Assembly: GCA_963795555.1 (NCBI GenBank)
Contig: CAWCHZ010000002.1
Coordinates: 124,001 to 188,000, forward strand
Reading direction: 5' to 3'
DNA length: 64,000 nt
From: CAWCHZ01 sp963795555
GTDB taxonomy: Bacteria > Actinomycetota > Thermoleophilia > Solirubrobacterales > Solirubrobacteraceae
The notes beneath the pieces were generated by a model that saw nothing but the letters and a program-made list of their open reading frames with translations, was not told the origin of the DNA and did no database searches. The position numbers and the translations under genes are program-made. Position 1 is the first letter of the stretch, and each line of letters begins with the position of its first letter. Shown piece after piece: positions 24,603 to 33,627 of this stretch.

Positions 24603-26320
24603 AAGCGCTCGCCAGGCTGCGGGGTGAGCGCTTCGACGTCGTGGTCGTTGGCGGTGGGATCACGGGGGCGGGGGTCGCGCTCGACGCTGCATCGCGCGGT
24701 TATCGCGTGGCGCTCGTCGAGCGCGCCGACTACGCCGCGGGCACCAGCAGCCGCTCCAGCAAGCTGATCCACGGCGGGCTGCGTTACCTGCAGCGCTTCG
24801 ACCTCGGCCTCGTGCGCGAAGCGCTGCTCGAGCGCCAGCTGATGGTCGCGCTCGCGCCGCATCTGGTGCGCCCGCTGCCGCTCGTGGTCGCCTCCTTTGG
24901 ACGCACGCGCCCGGATCGTTCCGTCGGCCTCGGGCTCAACATGTACGACGTCCTGGCGGTGGGGCACCGGCGGGGGCGTCGCCACGCGCCACGCGCTGGG
25001 CGCGGTGGCGGACCTGGTCGCGGCGGCGGCGAGCGGCGCGCGCGCGACATTGACTCGCCGGTGATCGACCCGACCACGACTACTAGCTGGAGCCCCGAGC
25101 GCCACCGAGCGATCTCCGGCGCCGAGGTGCGCGAGCTGCTGCCCGCGCTGACCGGGCGCAACCCGAGCGGGGGCTATCTCTTCTATGACTGCCAGACCGA
25201 TGACGCGCGCCTCGTGCTGAGCATCCTGGCCGAGGCGGAACGCTTCGGCGCCGTCTGCGCCAACCGCGTCGAGGCCGTCGAGCTGCTCGAGCGCGACGGC
25301 CTGGCCATCGGCGTGCAGGCGCGCGACGTCATCAGCGGCGAGCGCTTCGCGATCCGCGCCGGAGACGTGGTCAACGCGACCGGCGTCTGGGCCGACCGGC
25401 TGCGCCCGCACGAGCTGTACGCCGAGGCCGACGTACCACGGCTCCGACCCAGCCGCGGAACGCATCTGACGTTTGCGGCGGCCGATCTGCCGCTCGTGGC
25501 AGGTGCGGTTGTGCCAGCCGGTGGCGGACGGACGGTCTTCGCGCTGCCCTGGCTGGGCGGCACGCTCGTCGGCACGACCGACAACGACTACGACGGCGAG
25601 CTCGAGCACGTTCGTCCGCCCGACGAAGACGTGCGCTACCTGCTGGATGCGGTCAATGAGTTCTTCGGTCGCGCGCTGGGCCCGAGCGACGTGACGGGCG
25701 CCTTTGCTGGCGTGCGGCCGCTGATCTCCAGCGGCGATGCCCGGAAGTCCGTCGACATCTCGCGCAAGGCCGAGCTGTACGAGACCAGCAGTGGCATGAT
25801 CACGATCACCGGCGGCAAGCTCACCACCTGGCGGCGGATGGCGAAGGCGGCGGTCGACCGCATCGTCGAGCGCGACGGGCGCGACGCTCCCTGCCGTACG
25901 CATGAGATCGCGATCGGCATGCCGATCGACCCCGCGGCGCTGGCGCCCCAGCCGGCGGTTGGCGCGCCGGCGCGCGCGGCGCTCGCCGCGCGCTATGGCC
26001 ACGCCGCGCGGACGGTGCTGGCGATCGCCGAGGAGCGACCGGCGCTTGCCGACCCGATCCTTGCGGGCCAGCCCGATCTGCTGGCCGAGGCGATCCATGC
26101 GGTGCGCCACGAGCAGGCCGGCGGCCTTGGCGACGTGCTGCTGCGCCGTACGCGCCTCGGCCTGCTGGCGGCCCGAGCGGTCTGCACGCCGGCGGTGCTG
26201 GGTCGACTGGCGGACGTGCTTGGGGACGAGCTGGGCTGGAGCGCCAGCGAGCGCCGGGTGGAGATCGCGCGCTTCGAGCACGAGGCGCGGGCCGAGGGGA
26301 TCGTCGTCGACCCCCACTGA
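24587..26320 (+). CDS. glpD: FAD-dependent glycerol-3-phosphate dehydrogenase
   Basis: A 577-residue flavoprotein that oxidises glycerol 3-phosphate to dihydroxyacetone phosphate and passes electrons to quinone at the membrane. It has 'VVVVGGGITGAGVALDAASR' (FAD), 'SSRSSKLIHGGLRYL', 'GYLFYDCQTDDARLV', 'ATGVWAD' and 'ITGGKLTTWRRMA'. Residues about 127-170 hold a 45-residue low-complexity Gly/Arg insertion between 'LNMYDVLAV' and 'SPERHRAISGAEV', absent from typical GlpD. GTG start at 24587. The gene end (14 nt including the stop) is repeated at 26340-26353. Confidence 0.9.
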   Translation: MIARVEALARLRGERFDVVVVGGGITGAGVALDAASRGYRVALVERADYAAGTSSRSSKLIHGGLRYLQRFDLGLVREALLERQLMVALAPHLVRPLPLVVASFGRTRPDRSVGLGLNMYDVLAVGHRRGRRHAPRAGRGGGPGRGGGERRARDIDSPVIDPTTTTSWSPERHRAISGAEVRELLPALTGRNPSGGYLFYDCQTDDARLVLSILAEAERFGAVCANRVEAVELLERDGLAIGVQARDVISGERFAIRAGDVVNATGVWADRLRPHELYAEADVPRLRPSRGTHLTFAAADLPLVAGAVVPAGGGRTVFALPWLGGTLVGTTDNDYDGELEHVRPPDEDVRYLLDAVNEFFGRALGPSDVTGAFAGVRPLISSGDARKSVDISRKAELYETSSGMITITGGKLTTWRRMAKAAVDRIVERDGRDAPCRTHEIAIGMPIDPAALAPQPAVGAPARAALAARYGHAARTVLAIAEERPALADPILAGQPDLLAEAIHAVRHEQAGGLGDVLLRRTRLGLLAARAVCTPAVLGRLADVLGDELGWSASERRVEIARFEHEARAEGIVVDPH

Positions 26321-26412
26321 GCCGACCCCAGGGAGCCGGCCCCCACTGAGCCGGCAACATCCTGCCCGCAGCATCGCGGCACCAGTCCTGGCCGCACCAT
26401 AGGGTTCGGTCG

Positions 26413-28053
26413 ATGCGAAGGAGCGCGATCGTCGCCGCGGTCACCGGCGCCCTGCTGGCGCTCGCGGGGGCCTGGGCCGCCCAGCCCGCCGCCGCCGCGT
26501 TCGTTGCCGGCGCGCCGATCGACGGACCGAGCGCCGGCCTGGTCGGGCTCGGCAACCTCGCACTTGGCCTCGATGGCACGGGTGCCGTCGTCTACCTGCG
26601 CCAGGACTTCGGCGTCGCGCACGTCTTCGTGTCGACCACCGCGCAGGGGACCTGGTCTACGGCCCGGCGACTGGATGTCAGCTCGGCCGGGCCTTCGAGC
26701 GCGCCGCTCGCAACGGCGGCCAGCAACGGCGCATTGGTGGCGGTGTGGCTCAACGGCGGCTCGCTGTGGGCGGCAGCGCGCACGCCATTCGCGGGCTCCT
26801 TTGGCGCCCCAACGCTGGTCTTCGCGGCGCCGCCGGGCGAGGCGGTCTCGAGCCCGGCGCTCGACATGAGCGTCGACGATGTCGCCTACATCGCGTTCAC
26901 CCTGTCCGGCCCCGGCGTCAGCCAGGTGCGCGTCGCACGCCACGAGGGATCCAGCTGGATCGTCCAGCCGGCGCCGATGAACATCGATCCGACCGATGCT
27001 GCGGGGCAGGGCGCCGCGCGCCCGGCGATCGCCGCGGCGGCGGATGGCAGCGCGCTGGTGACCTGGGGCGAACAGCGCCCGGACGGCCACAGCCACGTCT
27101 TCGCGCGGCGCGTCATGCGCGACCTCGTCAGCGCGTTTCCGCAGGAGCTCAGCGTGCCGTCGCTGGCCGGCCATGTCGGCCTCGACGCCGACGCGTCGGC
27201 GGTCGGGACCGGATTCGACTCGAGCTTCGCCTGGACGCTCGTGCGCCAGACCTTCGACGACGGCAGCTCGCGCGTGCTCGCGCGCCGCCTGGTCGGATCG
27301 CAGTTCGATCCGCCGATCGCCGTCGACGGACAGGGATTCCCGAGCGCTGCCGTGGCGACTGCGCCGCGCCTGGCGCTCAACGGCAATCAGGTCGGCCTGG
27401 CGGCGGTGACGCTGGCGGGACCGGGCACGTTGGTGGGCGCAGCGGTCCGCGACGTGACCTGGCCGCTGCTGGGCGCGGTCTGGAGCCTGCCGCTGCTGTT
27501 GACCCCCGCCATCGACTCAGCGGCGCCCGGCGCAGCGCCTGCGATCAGCCTGAACGGCACCGGCGCGATCGCCTGGCAGACGCCGGCGGGGCCGGCTGTC
27601 GTGGCGGATGCCTTCGGCGGCGGCAGGCTCGCTCCGCACGTCGTGACGCTGTCGGCGCCCGCGCTGGGCCCCAGCGCCGCCGAGCTCGGGCTCAGCGGCG
27701 CCGCCGACCGCGCCGGCGATCTGGCGTTTGCGTTCATGCAGGGGCCGGCTGTCGCACGGTCGCTGGTGATCGCCTTCGACGAGCCGACGCCGCCGCGTCC
27801 GCAGCTGGGCGCGCTGGCCGGCCGGCAGTCGCCCCGACCACTGCTGCGCTGGTCGGATGCGTTCAGCGCCGGCGGCTGGGTGCGGCTGCGCTACCAGGTG
27901 CTGGTCGACGGCCGCGTGATCGGGACGACCACGCGGACGGTGCTGCGCGCACCGTACCCGCTGCGCCGCGGCGGCCATGCCTGGCGGGTCGTCGCGCTGA
28001 CCACGCACGGCGTGCGGGCCGTCAGCGCCGTCGGGCGGTTCGGCGTCGGCTGA
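26413..28053 (+). CDS. Secreted beta-propeller-like protein
   Basis: A 546-residue exported protein: signal peptide about residues 1-28 ending 'AQPAAAA', then repeated blades with 'GLDGTGAVVYLRQ', 'AAADGSALVTWGEQRP', 'SLNGTGAIAWQT' and similar Asp/Asn-Gly-x-Gly motifs spaced about 50-60 residues, suggesting a propeller. The C-terminal 90 residues ('RYQVLVDGRVIGTTTRT') look fibronectin type III-like. Function unknown; no operon partner is clear. Confidence 0.65.
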   Translation: MRRSAIVAAVTGALLALAGAWAAQPAAAAFVAGAPIDGPSAGLVGLGNLALGLDGTGAVVYLRQDFGVAHVFVSTTAQGTWSTARRLDVSSAGPSSAPLATAASNGALVAVWLNGGSLWAAARTPFAGSFGAPTLVFAAPPGEAVSSPALDMSVDDVAYIAFTLSGPGVSQVRVARHEGSSWIVQPAPMNIDPTDAAGQGAARPAIAAAADGSALVTWGEQRPDGHSHVFARRVMRDLVSAFPQELSVPSLAGHVGLDADASAVGTGFDSSFAWTLVRQTFDDGSSRVLARRLVGSQFDPPIAVDGQGFPSAAVATAPRLALNGNQVGLAAVTLAGPGTLVGAAVRDVTWPLLGAVWSLPLLLTPAIDSAAPGAAPAISLNGTGAIAWQTPAGPAVVADAFGGGRLAPHVVTLSAPALGPSAAELGLSGAADRAGDLAFAFMQGPAVARSLVIAFDEPTPPRPQLGALAGRQSPRPLLRWSDAFSAGGWVRLRYQVLVDGRVIGTTTRTVLRAPYPLRRGGHAWRVVALTTHGVRAVSAVGRFGVG

Positions 28054-28131
28054 CCAGCGCGGGGTTGGCGCTACGGAATGCTGGCGTCGGCCGCCACCCA
28101 TTGACTTGCGCGCATCGCCCCGTTGCCTAGC

Positions 28132-29109
28132 ATGCGCCCGATGCACAGCGCGCCGCGACGACAGCTTCGCGCCCGGGGGGTGCTGCACCAGCTCGACGCC
28201 GCCCCCTGGATCATGGCGATCATCAACGCGACGCCCGACTCGTTCTCCGATGCTCGCGACGGTGCTGACAGCGAGCAGCGGATCGAGCGGGGGCGCGCGG
28301 CGCTGCGGCACGGGGCGAGGGTCATCGACGTGGGCGGGGAGTCCAACGTCTCCAACCGGCCCGCGGTCGCTCCGGTCGAGGAGATATCGCGGGTGGTGCC
28401 GGTGATCGAGGGGCTCGCGCAGGCGATCCGGGCGGGCGGAGACGACCCGGGCGCATGCGAGGCGGACGGCGTGCGCCCGGCGCTGATCTCGATCGACACC
28501 TACAAGCCGGCGGTCGCGGCGGCGGCGATCGAGGCCGGCGCGGCGATCGTCAATGACATCAGCGGTCTGCGCGACCCGGAGCTGGCGGACGTGTGCGCAG
28601 CGAGCGGCGCGGCGCTCGTGCTGATGCACACGCGAGTGGCACCGAAGTCGCAGGCGTTCGACCCCGATCTGGATGGGCGCGTCGTCGAGGATGCGCTGCG
28701 CTTCCTCGGCGGGCGGATCGAGCTGGCGCTCGCGCGCGGCGTGGCGTTCGAGCAGCTGATCGTCGATCCGGGCCCGGACTTCGGCAAGACCCCCGCGCAG
28801 ACGATCGAGCTGCTGCGGGCGCTCGATCGCTTCCACGAGCTCGAGCGGCCGTTGCTGCTCGCCGTGTCGCGCAAGGACTTCATCGGCGCGCTGACGGGCC
28901 GCGCGCCGCGCGAGCGCGAGCCCGCCACGCTGGCGGCGGTCGCACACGGCGTCGCCGCGGGCGCGCACATCCTGCGGGTCCACGACGTCGCCGCGGTGGC
29001 GGACTTCCTCAAGGTGGACGGCGCGCTGCGGGGATCCGGCGACCCACCACGCGATCTGCGGCTGGCCGAGGAGCTGCGCCGCGTGCCGGTGCAGGACGCC
29101 AGCGACTGA
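28132..29109 (+). CDS. folP: Dihydropteroate synthase
   Basis: A 325-residue TIM-barrel enzyme that joins 4-aminobenzoate to hydroxymethyl-dihydropterin diphosphate in folate synthesis; the family is the target of sulfonamides. Motifs: 'IINATPDSFSDA' (Ala where Val is usual), 'VIDVGGESN', 'SIDTYKPAVAAAAIEAGA', 'NDISGL', 'DPGPDFGKT' and 'SRKDFIGAL'. Start choice between ATG 28132 and ATG 28141 is not decided by a ribosome site. No other folate gene is adjacent. Confidence 0.9.
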   Translation: MRPMHSAPRRQLRARGVLHQLDAAPWIMAIINATPDSFSDARDGADSEQRIERGRAALRHGARVIDVGGESNVSNRPAVAPVEEISRVVPVIEGLAQAIRAGGDDPGACEADGVRPALISIDTYKPAVAAAAIEAGAAIVNDISGLRDPELADVCAASGAALVLMHTRVAPKSQAFDPDLDGRVVEDALRFLGGRIELALARGVAFEQLIVDPGPDFGKTPAQTIELLRALDRFHELERPLLLAVSRKDFIGALTGRAPREREPATLAAVAHGVAAGAHILRVHDVAAVADFLKVDGALRGSGDPPRDLRLAEELRRVPVQDASD

Positions 29110-29179
29110 GCCGCGACGTCGCATGCCAACCGCGCCCGGGTCGCCATCGCGTGTCGACCGCGCCGGCACCTAGACTGCG

Positions 29180-29218
29180 CGCGTCCATGAGGCTCCCGCC
29201 TTCGCGTCCATGAGGCTC
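29180..29218 (+). repeat. Duplicated start region before transaldolase
   Basis: A 16-nt direct repeat CGCGTCCATGAGGCTC lies at 29180-29195 and 29203-29218 (period 23). The first ATG (29187) opens an 8-codon ORF, MRLPPSRP, whose TGA at 29211-29213 overlaps the transaldolase ATG at 29210. Confidence 0.85.
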
Positions 29219-29899
29219 TTCATCGATACGGGCTCGGTGGCCGAGGTCGAGGAGCTGGCGGCCTGGGGCGTGCTGGCGGGCGCCACCACCAACCCCAGCC
29301 TGCTCGCCAAGGAGCCCGGCGACCCGGGCGAGATCATCCGGCGCATCTGCGAGCTGATCGGAGGGCCGGTGTCAGCGGAGGTGCTGGCCGCCGACGCGCC
29401 TGGGATGGTCCGCGAGGGGCGCGCGCTGCACGCGCTGCACGAGCACGTCGTCGTCAAGGTGCCCTTCGGTGCGGCCGGGCTGCAGGCGACGCGCGAGCTC
29501 AGCAGCGATGGCATCCCGGTGAACATGACGCTTGTCTTCTCGCCGAGCCAGGCGATCCTCACGGCCGAGGCCGGCGCAACCTACATCTCCTGCTTCATGG
29601 GCCGTCTGGACGACGTCTCGATCGAGTCCGCCGAGGTCGTCGCGAGCATCGTGGGATCGCTCCGTCCCGCCGGGTCGACGGCACAGGTGCTCGCCGCTTC
29701 GATCCGTCATCCCGGTCATGTCGTGCAGGCGGCTCGCCTGGGCTGCGAAGTGGCCACGGTCCCGGCCGGGGTGCTGCGCCAGATGCTCGAGCATCCGCTC
29801 ACGCACGCGGGAATCGAGCGCTTCACGCGCGACTGGCAGTCACGCCCCGAGCTGACCGAGTGGATGACCGAGCTCCTCGCCGGCCACGCCGTTCGCTAG
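29210..29899 (+). CDS. tal: Transaldolase / fructose-6-phosphate aldolase family protein
   Basis: A 229-residue short-form (class 3) transaldolase. The Schiff-base Lys is residue 83 in 'VVVKVPFG'; 'LFIDTGSVAEV', 'GATTNPSLLAK' and 'NMTLVFSPSQA' are characteristic. It exchanges dihydroxyacetone units in the pentose phosphate pathway. The short form can instead be a fructose-6-phosphate aldolase; the sequence alone does not separate the two. The start context is duplicated (see the repeat at 29180). Confidence 0.88.
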   Translation: MRLFIDTGSVAEVEELAAWGVLAGATTNPSLLAKEPGDPGEIIRRICELIGGPVSAEVLAADAPGMVREGRALHALHEHVVVKVPFGAAGLQATRELSSDGIPVNMTLVFSPSQAILTAEAGATYISCFMGRLDDVSIESAEVVASIVGSLRPAGSTAQVLAASIRHPGHVVQAARLGCEVATVPAGVLRQMLEHPLTHAGIERFTRDWQSRPELTEWMTELLAGHAVR

Positions 29900-29990
29900 G
29901 GTCACGACGCGCCCGATCTGCGGGCCAGGGGTCGCCGGTCGCTGATCCACGCCGCCGGAGCCCACCGACCACCACCGAGGAGCCATCACA

Positions 29991-31256
29991 ATGCCCACCG
30001 TGCTAGACCACGCCGCGTTGGCGGCAAGCCCGCTCGCGGATCTCCATGCACTGGCATCCGAGCTGGGCATCGACGGCTATCGCCGTCTGCGCAAGCCGCA
30101 GCTGATCGAGGCGATCATCGCCCATCAGACGGGCGCGGCTCCGGCGGACGCCAACGGCGCCGCGACGCCGTCACGCGCCGAGGAGGGGGAGGAGGACGAG
30201 GTCGCCGCGCGCCCCACGCGGCGACGTACGCGCGCGCGCTCCGGCGCAGGACGAACGGCGGCTGACGCAGAGCCGGAGCCGGCCGCGGCGCCGGAGCCGG
30301 CCGTGAAGCCGGCTCCTTCCGCCGCAACGTCCGCGCGTCCCGCCACGCCGCCTGCGCGCACCCCGGCCCCGACCGTCGAGGGCGCGATCGAGCTGATGCC
30401 CAACGGCTCGGGCATGCTGCGCGTGTCAGACGGGGAGGACATCTACGTCTCCGCCGCCCAGGTTCGCCGCTGTGAGCTGGTCGCCGGCGACGTCATCAGC
30501 GGACCCGTGCGCTCACCGCGGCGGTCCGAGCGTCACCCGTCGCTGATCCGCGTCGACACCATCAACGGCAGCCCGGCCGATCAGGTCGTCGAGGGCACGC
30601 CCTACGACGAGCTGCCGGCGACACCGCCCCGCCAGCCCTTCGCGCTCGCGCCCGATCCGACGCTCGAAGCCGTCATGGCGCTCGCCCCGTTTGGGCGCGG
30701 CTCGCGCGTCGTGATCGCCGGTCCGGCCCGATCGGGCAAGAGCACGATCCTGCGCCGGATCGCCGCCGCCCTCGCAGCCGACGAGCAGGTCGAGCTGGCG
30801 TTGTGCCTGGTCGGCGTCCGGCCGGAGGAGCTCGGCACGGAGGACGAGCAGCTGCCCGAGCCGGAGGTGCGCCTGTCGTTCGCCGCCGCGGCGGACGCCC
30901 TGGCACAGGCGTTGGGGCGTGCGCTCGAGCGCGCCAAGCGTGTCGCCTCGCGTGGCGGCCACATCGCCGTCCTGGTCGACACGCTGGATGACGTCGCGCC
31001 GTCGGCGGCGCGACGTGCGCTGGCCGGGGCGCGCAACCTCGCCGCCGGGGGGTCGCTGACGGTGATCGCGACCGCGTCACGGCCGCTGGGCGGCGAGACG
31101 ACGGTGATCGCGCTGGACGCGCGGCGAGCGGCGCTCGGTCAGTGGCCGGCGCTGGATCCGCTGGGCAGCGGGACGCTGCGCCCGGAGCTGCTGGTCGGCG
31201 ACAAGGCCGCAGCAACGCTTGCGCAGGCACGGGCCGCAGCCGTCGGCGAGATCTGA
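29991..31256 (+). CDS. Degenerate Rho-like RNA-binding ATPase
   Basis: A 421-residue paralogue of transcription termination factor Rho. Order: Rho N-terminal SAP-like helix domain (about 14-47), Ala/Pro/Glu/Arg-rich linker (48-125), cold-shock-like RNA-binding domain (127-200) and a RecA-type ATPase (from 222). Walker A is 'GPARSGKST' (244-252) and 'RPEE' is kept (277-280), but the preceding acidic 'DE' is 'GV'. Walker B Asp is kept ('VLVD', 327-330). The Q-loop segment between Walker B and 'GARN' (346-349) is about 20 residues shorter than in Rho, and the arginine-finger block is missing. GAGGAG precedes the ATG. It may bind ATP and RNA without full translocase activity. A canonical rho gene may exist elsewhere. 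Confidence 0.75.
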   Translation: MPTVLDHAALAASPLADLHALASELGIDGYRRLRKPQLIEAIIAHQTGAAPADANGAATPSRAEEGEEDEVAARPTRRRTRARSGAGRTAADAEPEPAAAPEPAVKPAPSAATSARPATPPARTPAPTVEGAIELMPNGSGMLRVSDGEDIYVSAAQVRRCELVAGDVISGPVRSPRRSERHPSLIRVDTINGSPADQVVEGTPYDELPATPPRQPFALAPDPTLEAVMALAPFGRGSRVVIAGPARSGKSTILRRIAAALAADEQVELALCLVGVRPEELGTEDEQLPEPEVRLSFAAAADALAQALGRALERAKRVASRGGHIAVLVDTLDDVAPSAARRALAGARNLAAGGSLTVIATASRPLGGETTVIALDARRAALGQWPALDPLGSGTLRPELLVGDKAAATLAQARAAAVGEI

Positions 31257-31272
31257 GGCGGTGGCCCGCGCG

Positions 31273-31728
31273 TCAGCGCGGCACGTAGGCGACGCGATCC
31301 CAGGACGGCTCGGGCGCCAGCTCGATCGCCTCGCCGTTGCGATCGGGCTGGACGTAGCCGAAGGTGTGTGTGTCCTGGTGGAAGCGGACGTCCAGCTCGC
31401 CCTCCTTGACGCGCTGGTCGAGCCAGGCCGAGCGAAAGATCAACCGGCGCAGCCAGTGCACGAGCGATCGCTCCGACGGGCCGGCAAGCTCGGGCCAGCA
31501 GTCGTTCACGTGCTCGCCCAGCGCCGACGCGGGATCGTGCACATCGCCGTTGACGACCAGGTTGACGAGGTCGTCGAGCTCGGCCTCACTGAGGCGTCCG
31601 TCGACGAAGCCGAGTCGCAACGCCGCCTGCTCGCAGCGCTCGGTGAAGTCACGCTCGTTGAACGTGAAGCGCAGCTCCCCGTACTCGAGCACGAAGTCCT
31701 CGCCTGAGTTGTAGTTTCCCCGTCTCAT
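31273..31728 (-). CDS. Hypothetical protein
   Basis: A 151-residue soluble acidic protein beginning 'MRRGNYNSGEDFVLEYGEL'. No domain is recognised; the sequence is helix-rich in the middle and has well-formed Trp/Tyr/Phe positions, so it is likely a real gene. It converges with the Rho-like gene, leaving 16 nt, and is divergent from the response regulator gene. ATG at 31728 without a clear ribosome site. Confidence 0.55.
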   Translation of the reverse strand: MRRGNYNSGEDFVLEYGELRFTFNERDFTERCEQAALRLGFVDGRLSEAELDDLVNLVVNGDVHDPASALGEHVNDCWPELAGPSERSLVHWLRRLIFRSAWLDQRVKEGELDVRFHQDTHTFGYVQPDRNGEAIELAPEPSWDRVAYVPR

Positions 31729-31870
31729 CCTGTCCGTGTGACGCTTGCAGCGATTGCGGCATCCCGCCGCGCGTCGCCATCTTATGGCGGAGTCCTCCAC
31801 CGCTGCTGCCCCTGAATGCGAAGTTGCAGCGAAGGGGGCGAAGAGCCAGCCGCCACGTCCTTGATCGCTC

Positions 31871-32653
31871 ATGGAGCCACGCAGCGACAGCGATTGGCCA
31901 TTCGGCAACGGCCATCGACCCTCCCGCAACGGCCACCAACCCACCAGCGCGCCGACGATCCTCATCGTCGAGGCAGACGCCGCGCTGCGCACGTTCCTCG
32001 CCGACAACCTCACCGCCGACGGCTATGAGCTGCTCGTAGCCGCGGACGGGGCCGATGGTCTGCGGCTGCTCGAGCGCGGTGCCCACCTCGCCGTCGTCGG
32101 CCTTGCGTTGCCCGACGGCTCCGGCCTGCAGCTGGTCGATCGGGTGCGGGCATCCGACGGGCTCACCAGCCGGGTCGATCCCAACACGCCGCTGATCCTG
32201 CTGAGCGCCCGGGCGGGTGAGCTCGACCGGCTGCGCGGCTTCGAGCACGGCATCGACGACTTCGTCGCCAAGCCGGTGTCCTATCCGGAGCTGCGCGCGC
32301 GCATCGCCGCGCTGCTGCGCCGCTCCCGTCCGCGTCCCCAGCTGGGGCGCGTCCGCGTGGGCGAGCTGGAGATCGATCCGGTCTCGCGCGACGTCCACGT
32401 CGCCGGGCGGTTGATCCCGCTGGCGCAGAAGGAGTTCGCGCTGCTCCACGCGCTGGCCGGCGAGCCGACGCGCGTCTTCACCAAGGAAGAGCTGCTGAAG
32501 GAGGTCTGGGGCTTCAGGTCGCCGGGTGCGACGAGGACTGTCGACGCCCACGCCTGCCGCCTGCGCCACAAGCTCGCCATCAACGGTCAGCGCTTCATCA
32601 TCAACGTCTGGGGGGTGGGCTATCGGCTGGTCGAGAGCCCCGTGGCTCGCTAG
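31871..32653 (+). CDS. OmpR-family response regulator lacking the acceptor Asp
   Basis: A 260-residue protein with a 28-residue repeat-bearing N-terminal tail, a receiver domain (about 29-145) and a winged-helix DNA-binding domain (about 160-256; 'LLKEVWGF', 'TVDAHACRLRHKL', 'VWGVGYRL'). In the receiver the usual phospho-acceptor 'LLDLMLPDG' reads 'VVGLALPDG', with Gly at residue 77, and the acidic pair is 'EA' (34-35) instead of two acids. Ser112 and Lys134 are kept. It is therefore probably phosphorylation-independent. No sensor kinase is adjacent. Confidence 0.88.
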   Translation: MEPRSDSDWPFGNGHRPSRNGHQPTSAPTILIVEADAALRTFLADNLTADGYELLVAADGADGLRLLERGAHLAVVGLALPDGSGLQLVDRVRASDGLTSRVDPNTPLILLSARAGELDRLRGFEHGIDDFVAKPVSYPELRARIAALLRRSRPRPQLGRVRVGELEIDPVSRDVHVAGRLIPLAQKEFALLHALAGEPTRVFTKEELLKEVWGFRSPGATRTVDAHACRLRHKLAINGQRFIINVWGVGYRLVESPVAR

Positions 32654-32700
32654 CGCCCGCATCCGCCGCGGTGGCGTGCCGCGGCCGTGGGCCTGCCCGC

Positions 32701-33291
32701 TCAGGCCTGCGCCGGTTGCGCCGGGGGGAGGCAGGTCGCGGCGTGGACCTCGCTCGTCAGCCGGTTGAGCTGCTCGGTCAGCGTGTGAATCTGCCGCGTC
32801 AAATCGGTGTTGCGCTGCAACAGCTCGGTCTGGAACTGGGCAAGCTCCTCGCGGTGGGCGGCGGAGGCCTCCTCGTTGGCCTTGTCGGTGCGCGTCTGGG
32901 CCTTCTGGGCGATGATCACCAGCGCGCCGGTGTAGAACGCGACGGCCGAGAAGACGAGGTTCAGCAGGATGAAGGGCGCCGGGTCGAAGCCCTGTCCGTT
33001 GAGCAGGCCGTGCCACGAGCTGCTGAGGAACTTGACGACGTGGTTGGCAAGCACCCAGGCCAGGATCACCGTTGAGCTGACGAGGAGGAAGCCGACCGTT
33101 CCCATTCCGCTTGCGACGGCCTCCGACAGGCGCTCCATGAAGCTGCTGCCGCCGGCATAGGGGGAGGCGCCGTGCTCGCTGTCGCGGTAGTGCTTGTGGT
33201 GACGGAGCGGATCTGGCTGCGTCGGCGCGGTTTGAGCGCCAGCTGCATGGGGGTCTGGTCCGACTGGTGCGCTCGCTGTCGTCGTCGTCAT
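32701..33291 (-). CDS. DUF1003 membrane protein
   Basis: A 196-residue protein with two central membrane helices ('VGFLLVSSTVILAWVLANHV' and 'ILLNLVFSAVAFYTGALVII') around 'FDPAPFILLN', typical of DUF1003. A C-terminal coiled-coil helix of about 50 residues ('QTELLQRNTDLTRQIHTL') follows. ATG at 33291 with GAGAGGA about 8 nt upstream. It is divergent from mraZ; the 464 bp between hold the mraZ promoter and no other gene. Confidence 0.78.
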   Translation of the reverse strand: MTTTTASAPVGPDPHAAGAQTAPTQPDPLRHHKHYRDSEHGASPYAGGSSFMERLSEAVASGMGTVGFLLVSSTVILAWVLANHVVKFLSSSWHGLLNGQGFDPAPFILLNLVFSAVAFYTGALVIIAQKAQTRTDKANEEASAAHREELAQFQTELLQRNTDLTRQIHTLTEQLNRLTSEVHAATCLPPAQPAQA

Positions 33292-33627
33292 CGGCTCGTC
33301 CTCTCGTAGTTGGGATCGCGGCCTGTCGGCATCGCCCGGCCTGGCGGCACTGGCGCCGCGCATCGTCGCACCGGCGACGGCGGGGAGCACGGGTGCGCCG
33401 GCGGTGATTGGCGCGCCGACGACAGCGCGGGATCCCGGCGGCCAGCCGCTCGCAGCACCCAGCGGGTGCAAGACAGCGCCCAACGCGGCGCGCTGACAGC
33501 GTTCGTGCGTTGGCGTCGGATGCCAGTCGAGCTCGGGCAGCGGGCCGGAAGGGCCTGCAAAGCTCCCACTTCGCTGCGGCGGGATCGCCGTCATACAAGC
33601 CTTGTGGGGCATCCGATGGATTTTGTG

